Below are positions 1-5,593 of a stretch of DNA of 8,011 nucleotides, one piece after another; the first letter of the stretch is position 1, and each line of letters opens with the position of its first letter. The notes under the pieces were generated by a model. The model had not been told where the DNA came from. It searched no databases and worked only from the letters and a program-made list of their open reading frames with translations. The position numbers and the translations under genes are program-made. Where the stretch lies: contig JAEZSU010000027.1 in the NCBI GenBank assembly GCA_023421635.1, forward strand, positions 1-8,011, given 5' to 3'. The DNA comes from Actinomycetes bacterium (GTDB lineage: Bacteria > Actinomycetota > Actinomycetes > Actinomycetales > Microbacteriaceae).

Positions 1-829
1 CGCGGCGGGCTGGCACGGCACGAGGCTCCCCGCCGCCGTGCGGCAGGGGCAGCTCATCCGGGCCCGCGGCGGCTGCTACCTCGCGCCCGACACGGCGGCG
101 GACGTCGTCACCGCGGTGCGCGTCGGCGGCCGCTTGGCGTGCGTCTCCGCCTTGGCAGCCCGCGGGGTGTTCGTCCGTGGGGCGGCGTGCCCGCACATCC
201 ACCTCCCGCGCTCGCAGTCGCGGCTGCGCCCCGTCACCGCACCGGTGCGGCTCCACTGGCGCGGCCTCGTGCGCGAACCGCATCCGGCGGCCGCGTCCGT
301 CGAGCCCTTCGACGCGGTGATCCAAGCGATCGAGTGCCAGGGGCCCAGGGACGCGGTCGCCACGGTCGACTCGGCGCTCAACCTCGGGCTGATCCGCGAG
401 GACGAGCTGGACGAAGTGTTCGCCCACGTCGGGCAGCGCAAGCGCGGCATCCGCGCGCTCGTGGACGGCCGCGCCGAGGCCGGCACCGAGACGCTCGTGC
501 GGCTCATGCTCCGAGGGCTCGGCGTCGACGTGCGGCTCCAGGTCGTCATCGACGGTGTCGGGCGCGTGGACCTGCTCGTGAACGGCTGGCTCGTCGTCGA
601 GTGCGACAGCCGCGAGTTCCACTCGTCCTGGGACGCGCAGCGCGCGGACCGTCGGCGGGATCAACGCCTCGCCGCGGCGGGCTATGCGGTGTACCGCCCG
701 ATCGCCGAGGACATCCTCTTCCACCCCGACGCGGTGCTCGCCGCGCTGAAGGGGTTGCTCGCCGTGGGCCGTCGGAATTCAGGCTGGAGCGGCCGACGCC
801 GCACCCAGAGCCCGACCACTGCCCGCTGA
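1..829 (+). CDS. DUF559/Vsr-like endonuclease-fold protein, 5' end missing
   Basis: The reading frame is open from the window edge (first full codon at base 2) to TGA at 827-829, giving 275 visible residues. A GTG at 38 is in frame, but the residues before it continue the same fold, so the true start is upstream. The N-terminal part resembles the winged-helix segment of AbiEi-like/DUF559 proteins (a 'G-x-L-I-R-A-R-G-G-C-Y' type strand, then an Ala-rich helix with 'VSALAARGV'). The C-terminal half looks like a PD-(D/E)XK nuclease fold: E163 in 'GTETL', D190 in 'VDLLV', then E200 and D202 in 'VVECDSREFH', where the family more often shows 'E-x-D-G-x-x-x-H'. Members are common in actinobacteria; their biological role is not established, and antitoxin-like or repair roles are only suggestions. 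The last ~20 residues are Arg/Ser/Thr-rich and unlike the fold; they are encoded by the inverted-repeat element at 770-844. Family assignment is good, function unknown. Confidence 0.8.
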   Translation, partial: AAGWHGTRLPAAVRQGQLIRARGGCYLAPDTAADVVTAVRVGGRLACVSALAARGVFVRGAACPHIHLPRSQSRLRPVTAPVRLHWRGLVREPHPAAASVEPFDAVIQAIECQGPRDAVATVDSALNLGLIREDELDEVFAHVGQRKRGIRALVDGRAEAGTETLVRLMLRGLGVDVRLQVVIDGVGRVDLLVNGWLVVECDSREFHSSWDAQRADRRRDQRLAAAGYAVYRPIAEDILFHPDAVLAALKGLLAVGRRNSGWSGRRRTQSPTTAR

Positions 830-844
830 GCCTGAATTCCGACG
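770..844. repeat. 75-bp hairpin element with perfect 16-bp inverted arms
   Basis: The left arm CGTCGGAATTCAGGCT (770-785) is the exact reverse complement of the right arm AGCCTGAATTCCGACG (829-844). Inside the arms, AGCGG (788-792) can pair with CCGCT (823-827) after a small internal loop, leaving a 30-nt apical loop. The left arm, spacer and first base of the right arm encode the C-terminal tail of the upstream protein, and its TGA (827-829) touches the right arm. It could be an unusually long intrinsic terminator for the upstream gene, though no T tract follows, or a REP/MITE-like palindromic unit that landed at the gene end and supplied a new stop codon. The structure is seen directly; its nature is inferred. 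Confidence 0.75.
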
Positions 845-928
845 CACCCCGGTCGGCGCGGCCGCCGGTCGGCGCGATCCGGGGGCAGCCAGGCGCAACG
901 GACTGCGCGCGGCGGCTGGCGGCCTCGG

Positions 929-940
929 TAGGCTGACGCC
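929..940 (+). promoter_or_regulatory. -10 hexamer of a probable leaderless promoter for the YbaK-like gene
   Basis: TAGGCT at 929-934 fits the actinobacterial TAnnnT -10 pattern and ends 6 nt before the GTG at 941. There is no purine-rich ribosome binding site between them, so transcription would start at or next to the start codon. No convincing -35 box is seen. The 84 bases between the upstream repeat and this site (845-928) show only an imperfectly spaced pair of 12-mers, CCGGTCGGCGCG, at 849-860 and 865-876. Confidence 0.6.
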
Positions 941-1426
941 GTGAGCGACGCGCCCGAGACCCTGCCGACCCGAAGCCGACTCGTCCACGACGCGATCCGC
1001 GCCGCCGGCATCACCGGCGACATCGTGGTGCTGCCGGATGCGGCGGCCACCGCCGCGCAGGCCGCCGCCGCGCTGGGCGTCGAGGTCGGTGCGATCGCGA
1101 ACAGCCTCGTGTTCGACTGCGACGGCGCCCCGCTGCTGGTGATGACCAGCGGCGCGCACCGGGTCGACACGGCCGCGCTGGCCGCGCGCCTGGGCCGTGG
1201 CCGGATCAGCCGCGCCTCCGCCGAGACGGTCAGGGAGGCGACCGGCCAGGTCATCGGCGGCGTCGCCCCGACCGGACATCCGGCGCCGCTGGAGACCGTC
1301 GTCGACGAGGCGCTGGCCGCGTACCCGGAACTGTGGGCCGCAGGCGGCACGCCGCACACCGTGTTCCCGCTCACCTTCGACCAGCTGGTGTCGCTGACCG
1401 GCGGCACCGTGCACAAGGTCGACTGA
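941..1426 (+). CDS. YbaK/ProX-type aminoacyl-tRNA deacylase-like protein
   Basis: 161 residues, a normal length for the YbaK/aaRS-associated domain, which hydrolyses mischarged tRNAs such as Cys-tRNA(Pro) or Ala-tRNA(Pro) in the cytoplasm. Family features in order: 'LGVEVGAIANSLVF' (about 45-58), 'LLVMTSGAHRVD' (65-76), 'ATGQVIGGVAPTGH' (100-113, matching the family's G-x-x-I-G-G-V-x-P-x-G loop), 'VDEAL' (121-125) and 'AAGGTPHTVFPLT' (133-145). In characterised YbaK/ProX enzymes a lysine lies in the segment corresponding to A-N-S-L-V-F; here that position is Asn54. The protein may therefore have altered substrate use or be a non-catalytic tRNA binder. GTG 941 is chosen because a -10-like hexamer lies 6 nt upstream and the domain fits fully. 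It is convergent with the gene at 1429-1797, with 2 bp between stop codons. Family confident, substrate unknown. Confidence 0.88.
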   Translation: MSDAPETLPTRSRLVHDAIRAAGITGDIVVLPDAAATAAQAAAALGVEVGAIANSLVFDCDGAPLLVMTSGAHRVDTAALAARLGRGRISRASAETVREATGQVIGGVAPTGHPAPLETVVDEALAAYPELWAAGGTPHTVFPLTFDQLVSLTGGTVHKVD

Positions 1427-1434
1427 GCTCAGTC
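1421..1434. repeat. 14-bp palindrome holding both convergent stop codons
   Basis: GACTGAGCTCAGTC is a perfect palindrome. It contains the TGA of the plus-strand YbaK-like gene (1424-1426) and the TGA of the minus-strand cyclotransferase-like gene (1429-1431). Flanking bases C1420/G1435 extend it to 16 bp. It could fold on either transcript as a small hairpin and act as a weak bidirectional terminator, but the loop is tight and there is no T tract on either side. The palindrome is certain; the terminator role is a guess. Confidence 0.5.
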
Positions 1435-1797
1435 GGCGACCGGGGGCGGGGCGACCGGCAGGTACGCCCAGGCGGCGATGCCGCTACCGAGCCGCACCCG
1501 CTGGCGCAGGTATGCCGGGGCGGCGTACTCGTCGGCCGCGTCGAGCTCGTCCGCGGTGACCGCGAGCACCTCGCCCATGACCTTGTCCAGCGCGTTGCCC
1601 GTCTGCCGCGCGACGGGATGCTCCCTGATGCCGGTCAGCGCCACCACCTGCGGCAGGTCGATGTCGGCGTAGGCGAGGCGGTAGCCCGGGAGCGTGTCGT
1701 TCGTCCGCTCCAGGGTGCGGCCGAAGGTGTCGAGCTGCAGATCCCGGCGCAGCAGCATCCCGTACACGAACAGCGGCTGGGTGGGATGCTGCGCCAT
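1429..1797 (-). CDS. Gamma-glutamylcyclotransferase-like (AIG2 family) protein
   Basis: 122 residues, typical for the compact AIG2/GGCT fold. The N-terminal 'LFVYGMLLRRDL' (9-20) matches the family's 'V-Y-G-S-L-R' substrate-binding loop, with Met in place of Ser. 'GEVLAVTADELDAADEYAAPAYLRQRV' (about 75-101) is the hallmark strand-helix region; E90 in 'ADEYAAPAYLR' is the probable catalytic acid. Characterised relatives release 5-oxoproline from gamma-glutamyl compounds, but small bacterial members mostly have unknown substrates. The start ATG (1797) has TACTGT 6 nt upstream and no ribosome binding site, consistent with a leaderless message. It lies 19 bp downstream of the DUF445 gene on the same strand, so read-through is also possible. 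The 3' end converges on the YbaK-like gene. Confidence 0.82.
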   Translation of the reverse strand: MAQHPTQPLFVYGMLLRRDLQLDTFGRTLERTNDTLPGYRLAYADIDLPQVVALTGIREHPVARQTGNALDKVMGEVLAVTADELDAADEYAAPAYLRQRVRLGSGIAAWAYLPVAPPPVAD

Positions 1798-1809
1798 GGC
1801 GACACAGTA
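1798..1809 (-). promoter_or_regulatory. -10 hexamer of a probable leaderless promoter for the cyclotransferase-like gene
   Basis: Read on the minus strand, TACTGT (1809 to 1804) is followed by six bases and then ATG at 1797. This is the same TAnnnT-N6-start geometry as the YbaK-like gene. It fits inside the 19-bp gap after the DUF445 stop codon, giving this gene its own transcription start. No -35 box is recognisable, and any would lie in the upstream coding sequence. Confidence 0.58.
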
Positions 1810-1816
1810 GTCGCGA

Positions 1817-3091
1817 TCAGCGCCCGAACAGCAGGTGCGCCACGGTGAAGATCGCGAGGCCCGCGAGTGAACCGACGACGGTGCCGTTGAGGCGGATGTA
1901 CTGCAGGTCGCGGCCGACCATCAGCTCGATCTTCTGCGAGGTCTCCTCCGGATCCCACCGCTCGACGGTGTCGGTGATGACCGAGGCGATGTCGTGCCGG
2001 TAGCGGTCGACGAGGAAGACGGCCGCGTCGGTGACCCAGGTGTCCATCCGGCGCCGGAGGACCGCGTCGGTGCCGAGTCGTTCGCCGACCTGCACGAGCG
2101 CCTCGGCGCCGCGCCGCCGGAGCGGGCTCGTCGGGTCCTCGAGGGCCCGGACGAGCCCGGTCTTTGCGGTGTTCCAGGCCTCGGCGGCGAGTTCGCGGAC
2201 GCGGGGCGAGTCGAACACGTGCTCCTTGGCATCCTCGAACCGGCCGATCGTCGCCTGATCGTGCTGCAGACTCGCGGAGAGCCGCTCGAGGTAGCCGTCG
2301 AGGGCTTTCCGGGCGGGATGCTGCGGATCCTGGCGCACCGCGTCGACGAACTTCACCGCCTCGTGGTACGCGGCCTCGTCGATGAGCCCGCTGACCATCG
2401 AGGGCACCCAGGAGGGGAGCCGCCCGGAGACGAGGCCGCTGAAGGAGGAACGGTTCACCGAGAGCCAGGCGGAGAGGCTGTCTGCGGCGAGGTCGACCGC
2501 CTGGTGGTGCGCGCCGGCGCCGACGAGCCGCTCCAGCCATGCGCCGAGCGGCGGCCCCCACTCGGGCACGATGAGGTGCTCCCGGGCGAGGTCGGCGAGC
2601 AGGTCCTGCACCTCGTCGTCGCTGAGCGCCCGGAGCACCCCGCTCGCCATGGCAGCGCCCTCGGACGCGACGCGTTCGGCGTGCTCGGGCGAGCGCAGCC
2701 ACTCGCCGAGCCGGCCGGCGATCTCGGTACTGGCGAGCTTCGTGCGGACGACCTCCGCGGAGAGGAAGTTCGTCTCCACGAACTCACCGAGCGTGCGGCC
2801 GATCTCGTCCTTCCGCTGCGGGATGATCGCGGTGTGGGGGATCGGCAGCCCCATGGGGCGGCGGAAGAGCGCCGTGACCGCGAACCAGTCCGCGAGTGCG
2901 CCGACCATGCCGCCCTCGGCGGCGGCGCGCACGTACGCCAGCCACGGCACGCGCTCCTGGAACGCGAAGGCGAAGGTGAAGACCACGGCGAGGGCCAGCA
3001 GCGCGCCGAGCGCGATGCCCTTCATGATGCGAAGGCCCCGCAGTCGTTCCAGGTCCGCGTCGGAGAGCAGGGCCGGCTGGATGCGGGACAT
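1817..3091 (-). CDS. DUF445 family membrane protein
   Basis: 424 residues from ATG 3091, in the usual range for DUF445. One hydrophobic span near the N-terminus (about 25-44, 'IALGALLALAVVFTFAFAF') is followed by the characteristic 'AAAEGGMVGALADWFAVTALFRRPMGLPIPHTAIIP' region (about 56-91) and 'QRKDEIGRTLGEFVETNFL' (92-110). A long, charged, mostly helical middle (about 115-385) should be soluble. The C-terminal 'LQYIRLNGTVVGSLAGLAIFTVAHLLFGR' carries a second span, so both ends anchor in the membrane and the bulk forms one soluble domain. The function of DUF445 is not established. ATG 3091 is preferred to an in-frame start at 3202, which would overlap the divergent CsoR-like gene by 71 bp and add residues without family character. 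'AGGATGAGG' just upstream may serve as ribosome binding site, or 'CAGGAT' as a -10 for a leaderless message. Confidence 0.88.
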   Translation of the reverse strand: MSRIQPALLSDADLERLRGLRIMKGIALGALLALAVVFTFAFAFQERVPWLAYVRAAAEGGMVGALADWFAVTALFRRPMGLPIPHTAIIPQRKDEIGRTLGEFVETNFLSAEVVRTKLASTEIAGRLGEWLRSPEHAERVASEGAAMASGVLRALSDDEVQDLLADLAREHLIVPEWGPPLGAWLERLVGAGAHHQAVDLAADSLSAWLSVNRSSFSGLVSGRLPSWVPSMVSGLIDEAAYHEAVKFVDAVRQDPQHPARKALDGYLERLSASLQHDQATIGRFEDAKEHVFDSPRVRELAAEAWNTAKTGLVRALEDPTSPLRRRGAEALVQVGERLGTDAVLRRRMDTWVTDAAVFLVDRYRHDIASVITDTVERWDPEETSQKIELMVGRDLQYIRLNGTVVGSLAGLAIFTVAHLLFGR

Positions 3092-3131
3092 GGCCTCATC
3101 CTGCCACGGTGCGGCAGCGTACGCTGGGGCC
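3092..3131. promoter_or_regulatory. Divergent promoter region with 12-bp palindrome (DUF445 gene / CsoR-like gene)
   Basis: Forty bases separate the two start codons. On the plus strand TACGCT (3120-3125) ends 6 nt before the GTG of the CsoR-like gene, so that message is probably leaderless. The hexamer lies within CAGCGTACGCTG (3115-3126), a perfect palindrome, so the identical TACGCT also reads on the minus strand (3121 to 3116). A minus-strand start from it would give the DUF445 gene a leader of roughly 18 nt carrying AGGATGAGG. A second minus-strand option is CAGGAT (3103 to 3098), 6 nt before ATG. The palindrome and the adjoining GGGG tract are candidates for an operator of the CsoR-like protein. 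The motifs are seen; their use is inferred. Confidence 0.55.
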
Positions 3132-3404
3132 GTGATCGACGACATCAAGAAGCGTTCGCTGCATCGCGCGCGGATCCTCGAGGGGCAGCTGCGCGGCCTC
3201 ACGAAGATGATCGAGTCCGAGGACTACTGCATGGACATCATCACGCAGTCCCGGGCGATCCAGCGTTCACTCGAGTCGCTCAACCGGCTGCTGCTGGAGA
3301 ACCACCTGCGCACCCATGTCACCGACATGTTCGAGCACGGCGGCGAGGACCGCGAGCAGGCCGTGGGGGAGTTGCTGAAGGCGTTCGACTTCGACGGGAA
3401 GTGA
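3132..3404 (+). CDS. CsoR/RcnR/FrmR-family transcriptional repressor, C-H-H type
   Basis: 90 residues, the normal size of this all-helical DNA-binding family, which senses copper (CsoR), nickel/cobalt (RcnR, DmeR), sulfur species (CstR) or formaldehyde (FrmR) and releases promoter DNA on ligand binding. 'RARILEGQLRGLTKMIESEDYCMDIITQSRAIQRSL' (about 12-47) is diagnostic. Using the spacing of the Mycobacterium tuberculosis CsoR copper site (C36-H61-C65), the equivalents here are C33, H58 and H62. The third ligand is thus His, as in RcnR, not Cys as in copper CsoR. RcnR also uses His3; the N-terminus here has Asp at 3 and 4, so it is not a standard RcnR site. No metal transporter or dehydrogenase gene sits next to it on the same strand; the divergent neighbour is a DUF445 protein and the convergent one an aldo/keto reductase. 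GTG 3132 fits the -10 spacing and family length. Ligand unresolved; autoregulation plausible. Confidence 0.9.
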   Translation: MIDDIKKRSLHRARILEGQLRGLTKMIESEDYCMDIITQSRAIQRSLESLNRLLLENHLRTHVTDMFEHGGEDREQAVGELLKAFDFDGK

Positions 3405-3416
3405 CGGTGCGCCCGG

Positions 3417-4421
3417 TCAGGCTGCGGATTCCTCGCGCTGGCTGGTCCAGCCCCGGTTGAAGCTCCGGTCGCCACGGATGCGGGCGGCGAACGGCTCCAG
3501 CCGCGCCATGGTCTCCTCGTCGAGGCGGGTGCCGACCGCCGGCAGCCATTCGTCGACGTGCGCGGCGAACCGGGACCCGGGGATCGGCGAGACGGCGATG
3601 TCGAATGCTGCCGCACGCGTGTGCAGCCACGCGAGTGCCAGCTGGGCGCCGGTGCGGCCGGTGTCTGCGGCGACCCTGAGGAACTCGGCCCGCAGCTCGG
3701 CGTTCCCGCCGAGATTCTCGGGGTGGAAGCGGGGGAATCGGAGGCGCCCGTCACCCTCGCCGATGTCGGCGGGGGAGAACCCGTCGGTCAGCCAGGCGCG
3801 GCTGAGCGGCGAGTACGGCACGAACCCGACGCCGAGTTCGGCCGCGGTGGGGACGACGGATGCCTCGACGTCACGGCTCACGACGCTCCACTCCGTCTGC
3901 ACCGCGGCGATCGGATGCACGGCGTGCGCGCGGCGGAGCTCGGCGGCCGTCGCCTCGGAGAGGCCGAGGTGGCGCACCTTCCCGGCCTGAACGAGCTCGG
4001 CCATCGCCCCGACGGTCTCCTCGATGGGGACGTCCGGGTCGACCCGGTGCTGGTAATACAGGTCGACATGGTCGGTGCCGAGGCGCCCGAGGCTGAGATC
4101 GATCTGCTCGCGCACGTACTCCGGTCGTCCGCAGATCGTGCGGGCGCCGATGGGCCCGCCGGCGATGCCGAATTTCGTGGCGAGCACGATGTCGTCCCTG
4201 CGGTGCGCGATGAACCGGGAGATGATGCGCTCGCTCCGCCCGTCGCCGTAGATGTTGGCGGTGTCGACGAAGGTGATGCCGGCATCCACCGCGTGGGTCA
4301 GGGTCGTCAGCGCGGTGTCGTCGTCGACCGGCCCGTACACGTCGGACAGGCTCATGCCGCCGTAGCCGAGGGCGCTGACGCGCAGCCCGTCGCCGAGGGC
4401 GACCATGGGAAGGGTGCTCAC
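3417..4421 (-). CDS. Aldo/keto reductase
   Basis: 334 residues, a normal length for an NADPH-dependent aldo/keto reductase of the (beta/alpha)8 fold. The catalytic tetrad is intact: D53 and Y58 in 'FVDTANIYGDGRSE', K83 in 'VLATKFG', H125 in 'VDLYYQHRVD'. 'VPYSPLSRAWLTDGF' and the C-terminal 'SPIPGSRFAAHVDEW' match the cofactor-binding regions of the AKR13/IolS-YajO-like group. It is the last gene of a three-gene operon. GTG 4421 is chosen because it overlaps the upstream stop codon as GTGA, with AGGAG at 4436-4432 upstream (10 nt spacing). An in-frame ATG at 4406 would remove five residues and lies 25 nt from that site. It probably reduces an aldehyde or ketone made by, or fed to, the two enzymes encoded before it. 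Substrate not predictable. Its stop is 12 bp from that of the CsoR-like gene. Confidence 0.93.
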   Translation of the reverse strand: MSTLPMVALGDGLRVSALGYGGMSLSDVYGPVDDDTALTTLTHAVDAGITFVDTANIYGDGRSERIISRFIAHRRDDIVLATKFGIAGGPIGARTICGRPEYVREQIDLSLGRLGTDHVDLYYQHRVDPDVPIEETVGAMAELVQAGKVRHLGLSEATAAELRRAHAVHPIAAVQTEWSVVSRDVEASVVPTAAELGVGFVPYSPLSRAWLTDGFSPADIGEGDGRLRFPRFHPENLGGNAELRAEFLRVAADTGRTGAQLALAWLHTRAAAFDIAVSPIPGSRFAAHVDEWLPAVGTRLDEETMARLEPFAARIRGDRSFNRGWTSQREESAA

Positions 4422-5593
4422 GGCTGTGATGCTCCTGTCGTGTCGATCGGTCCGAGCCAGGCGCTCGCCGCCGTGGCGTGCGCGGACTCCGGGTCGGAGG
4501 GGTGGAAGAGGCCCGCGAGCACGTCCCGGTAGAGCCGGCCGAGCTCCGCGCCGGCGAAGTAGGACGAGCCGCCTGCGACGAGCACGGCCTGGTCGACGAC
4601 GTGCTTCGCGGTCGTCACCGCGCGGTGCTTGAGCCCGGAGAGCAGCGAGAACCAGCGTGCGCCGTGGTCGGTCCGCGTGTCCACGTCGGCCGCCAGCGAC
4701 GCGAGCTGGGGGCCGAGCGCGTCGTAGGCGAGGGCCATGTCGGCGATCCGCCACCGGATGTCCGGGTCCTGGCTGTACGCGAGCCCGGTCTTCTTGGAGC
4801 GGCGCCGCTGCGCGGTCTCCACCGCGACATCGAGCGCCCGGCGCGCGATGCCGGTGTACACGGAGGCGAGCAGGATCTCGAAGACGCTGAAGATGCCGAA
4901 CACGATCGGGTCCGGGTTGGGGCCTGGCGCGACTCGCCGCACCACCCGGTCGGCGGGGGCGACCGCGCCGTCCAGCCGGGTCGTCCGCGACTGGGTCGCG
5001 CGCATGCCGACGGTGTCCCAGTCATCGACGGTGGTGACGGCATCCGTCCGCGGCACGAAGGCATAGACGAGCGCCGGCGCGTCGGGCGAAGTGGTGTCCA
5101 GGCCGTGCAGGCCCAGCTGGGTCCACGCGGGCGCGAGCGAGGTGAAGATCTTCGTGCCGGTGAAGGCGTAACCGCCGTCCGGCTGCGGCACGGCCTGCGT
5201 GTCGCTGCCGAACAGGACGAGGTCGTTCCCGGCCTCGCTGATGCCGAACGCGAACAGCTCGCCCGCCGCGGCGCCGGTCTGGACGAAGGCGAGGTCGTCG
5301 ATGCCGCGGTCGCGCAGCACCTTCGCGACGCCCGTCCACACCAGGTGCATGTTCACGGCGAGCGCGGTCGCGGGCGCCGCGGTGGCCAGTCGCTGTTGCA
5401 GGAGCGACACCTCCGCGAGCGAGAGCCCGGCGCCGCCCCGGTCCGCCGGGACGAGTACCGAGAGATACCCGGCGTCGCGGAGCTCGGCCAGATCCTCCTC
5501 GGGGAAGCGGTTCTCGGCGTCGTAGCCGGCGGCGCGGGCCCGGATGCGGTCGAGCAGGTCGTCGGGCAGGTACGCGGCCGCGTCGAACGTCAT
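4418..5593 (-). CDS. Acyl-CoA dehydrogenase-like flavoprotein, usual catalytic Glu absent
   Basis: 391 residues with the three-domain acyl-CoA dehydrogenase layout: N-terminal helices with 'DAGYLSVLVPADRGGAGLSLAEVSLLQQRLA' (40-70), middle beta domain with 'FAFGISEAGNDL' (115-125) and 'YAFTGTKIFTSLAPAW' (142-157), and C-terminal helical domain with 'IADMALAYDAL' (283-293) and 'VLVAGGSSYFAGAELGRLYRDVLAGLFHPSD' (337-367). In many dehydrogenases the segment after R-D reads I-Y-E-G-T, the Glu being the alpha-proton-abstracting base. Here it reads L-F-H-P-S, with H364 at the Glu position. The FAD-region consensus (E-P-G-x-G-S-D) is also weak, and there is no F-G after the Arg/Lys cluster at 263-268. 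A flavin-dependent oxygenase in the DszC/SfnB manner, or an atypical dehydrogenase with its base elsewhere, is therefore possible. ATG 5593 overlaps the upstream stop as ATGA, with GGGAGG 7 nt before it. Middle gene of the operon. Confidence 0.85.
   Translation of the reverse strand: MTFDAAAYLPDDLLDRIRARAAGYDAENRFPEEDLAELRDAGYLSVLVPADRGGAGLSLAEVSLLQQRLATAAPATALAVNMHLVWTGVAKVLRDRGIDDLAFVQTGAAAGELFAFGISEAGNDLVLFGSDTQAVPQPDGGYAFTGTKIFTSLAPAWTQLGLHGLDTTSPDAPALVYAFVPRTDAVTTVDDWDTVGMRATQSRTTRLDGAVAPADRVVRRVAPGPNPDPIVFGIFSVFEILLASVYTGIARRALDVAVETAQRRRSKKTGLAYSQDPDIRWRIADMALAYDALGPQLASLAADVDTRTDHGARWFSLLSGLKHRAVTTAKHVVDQAVLVAGGSSYFAGAELGRLYRDVLAGLFHPSDPESAHATAASAWLGPIDTTGASQP

Noticed and set aside
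682..1416. Long open frame on the minus strand opposite the DUF559-like and YbaK-like genes
   Set aside because: It is a shadow of the plus-strand genes: low-complexity Ala/Ser/Arg composition, no family motif, and both opposite genes have clear domains.
3388..3402. Small hairpin ACTTC-GACGG-GAAGT at the end of the CsoR-like gene
   Set aside because: Only five base pairs, half of them A-T, with no T tract; it is mostly coding sequence and too weak to call a terminator.
1994..3460. Long plus-strand open frame opposite the DUF445 gene
   Set aside because: Its translation is Arg/Glu/Gly-rich without fold signals, while the minus-strand frame has the full DUF445 pattern. Only the CsoR-like gene is real on this strand here, in another frame.
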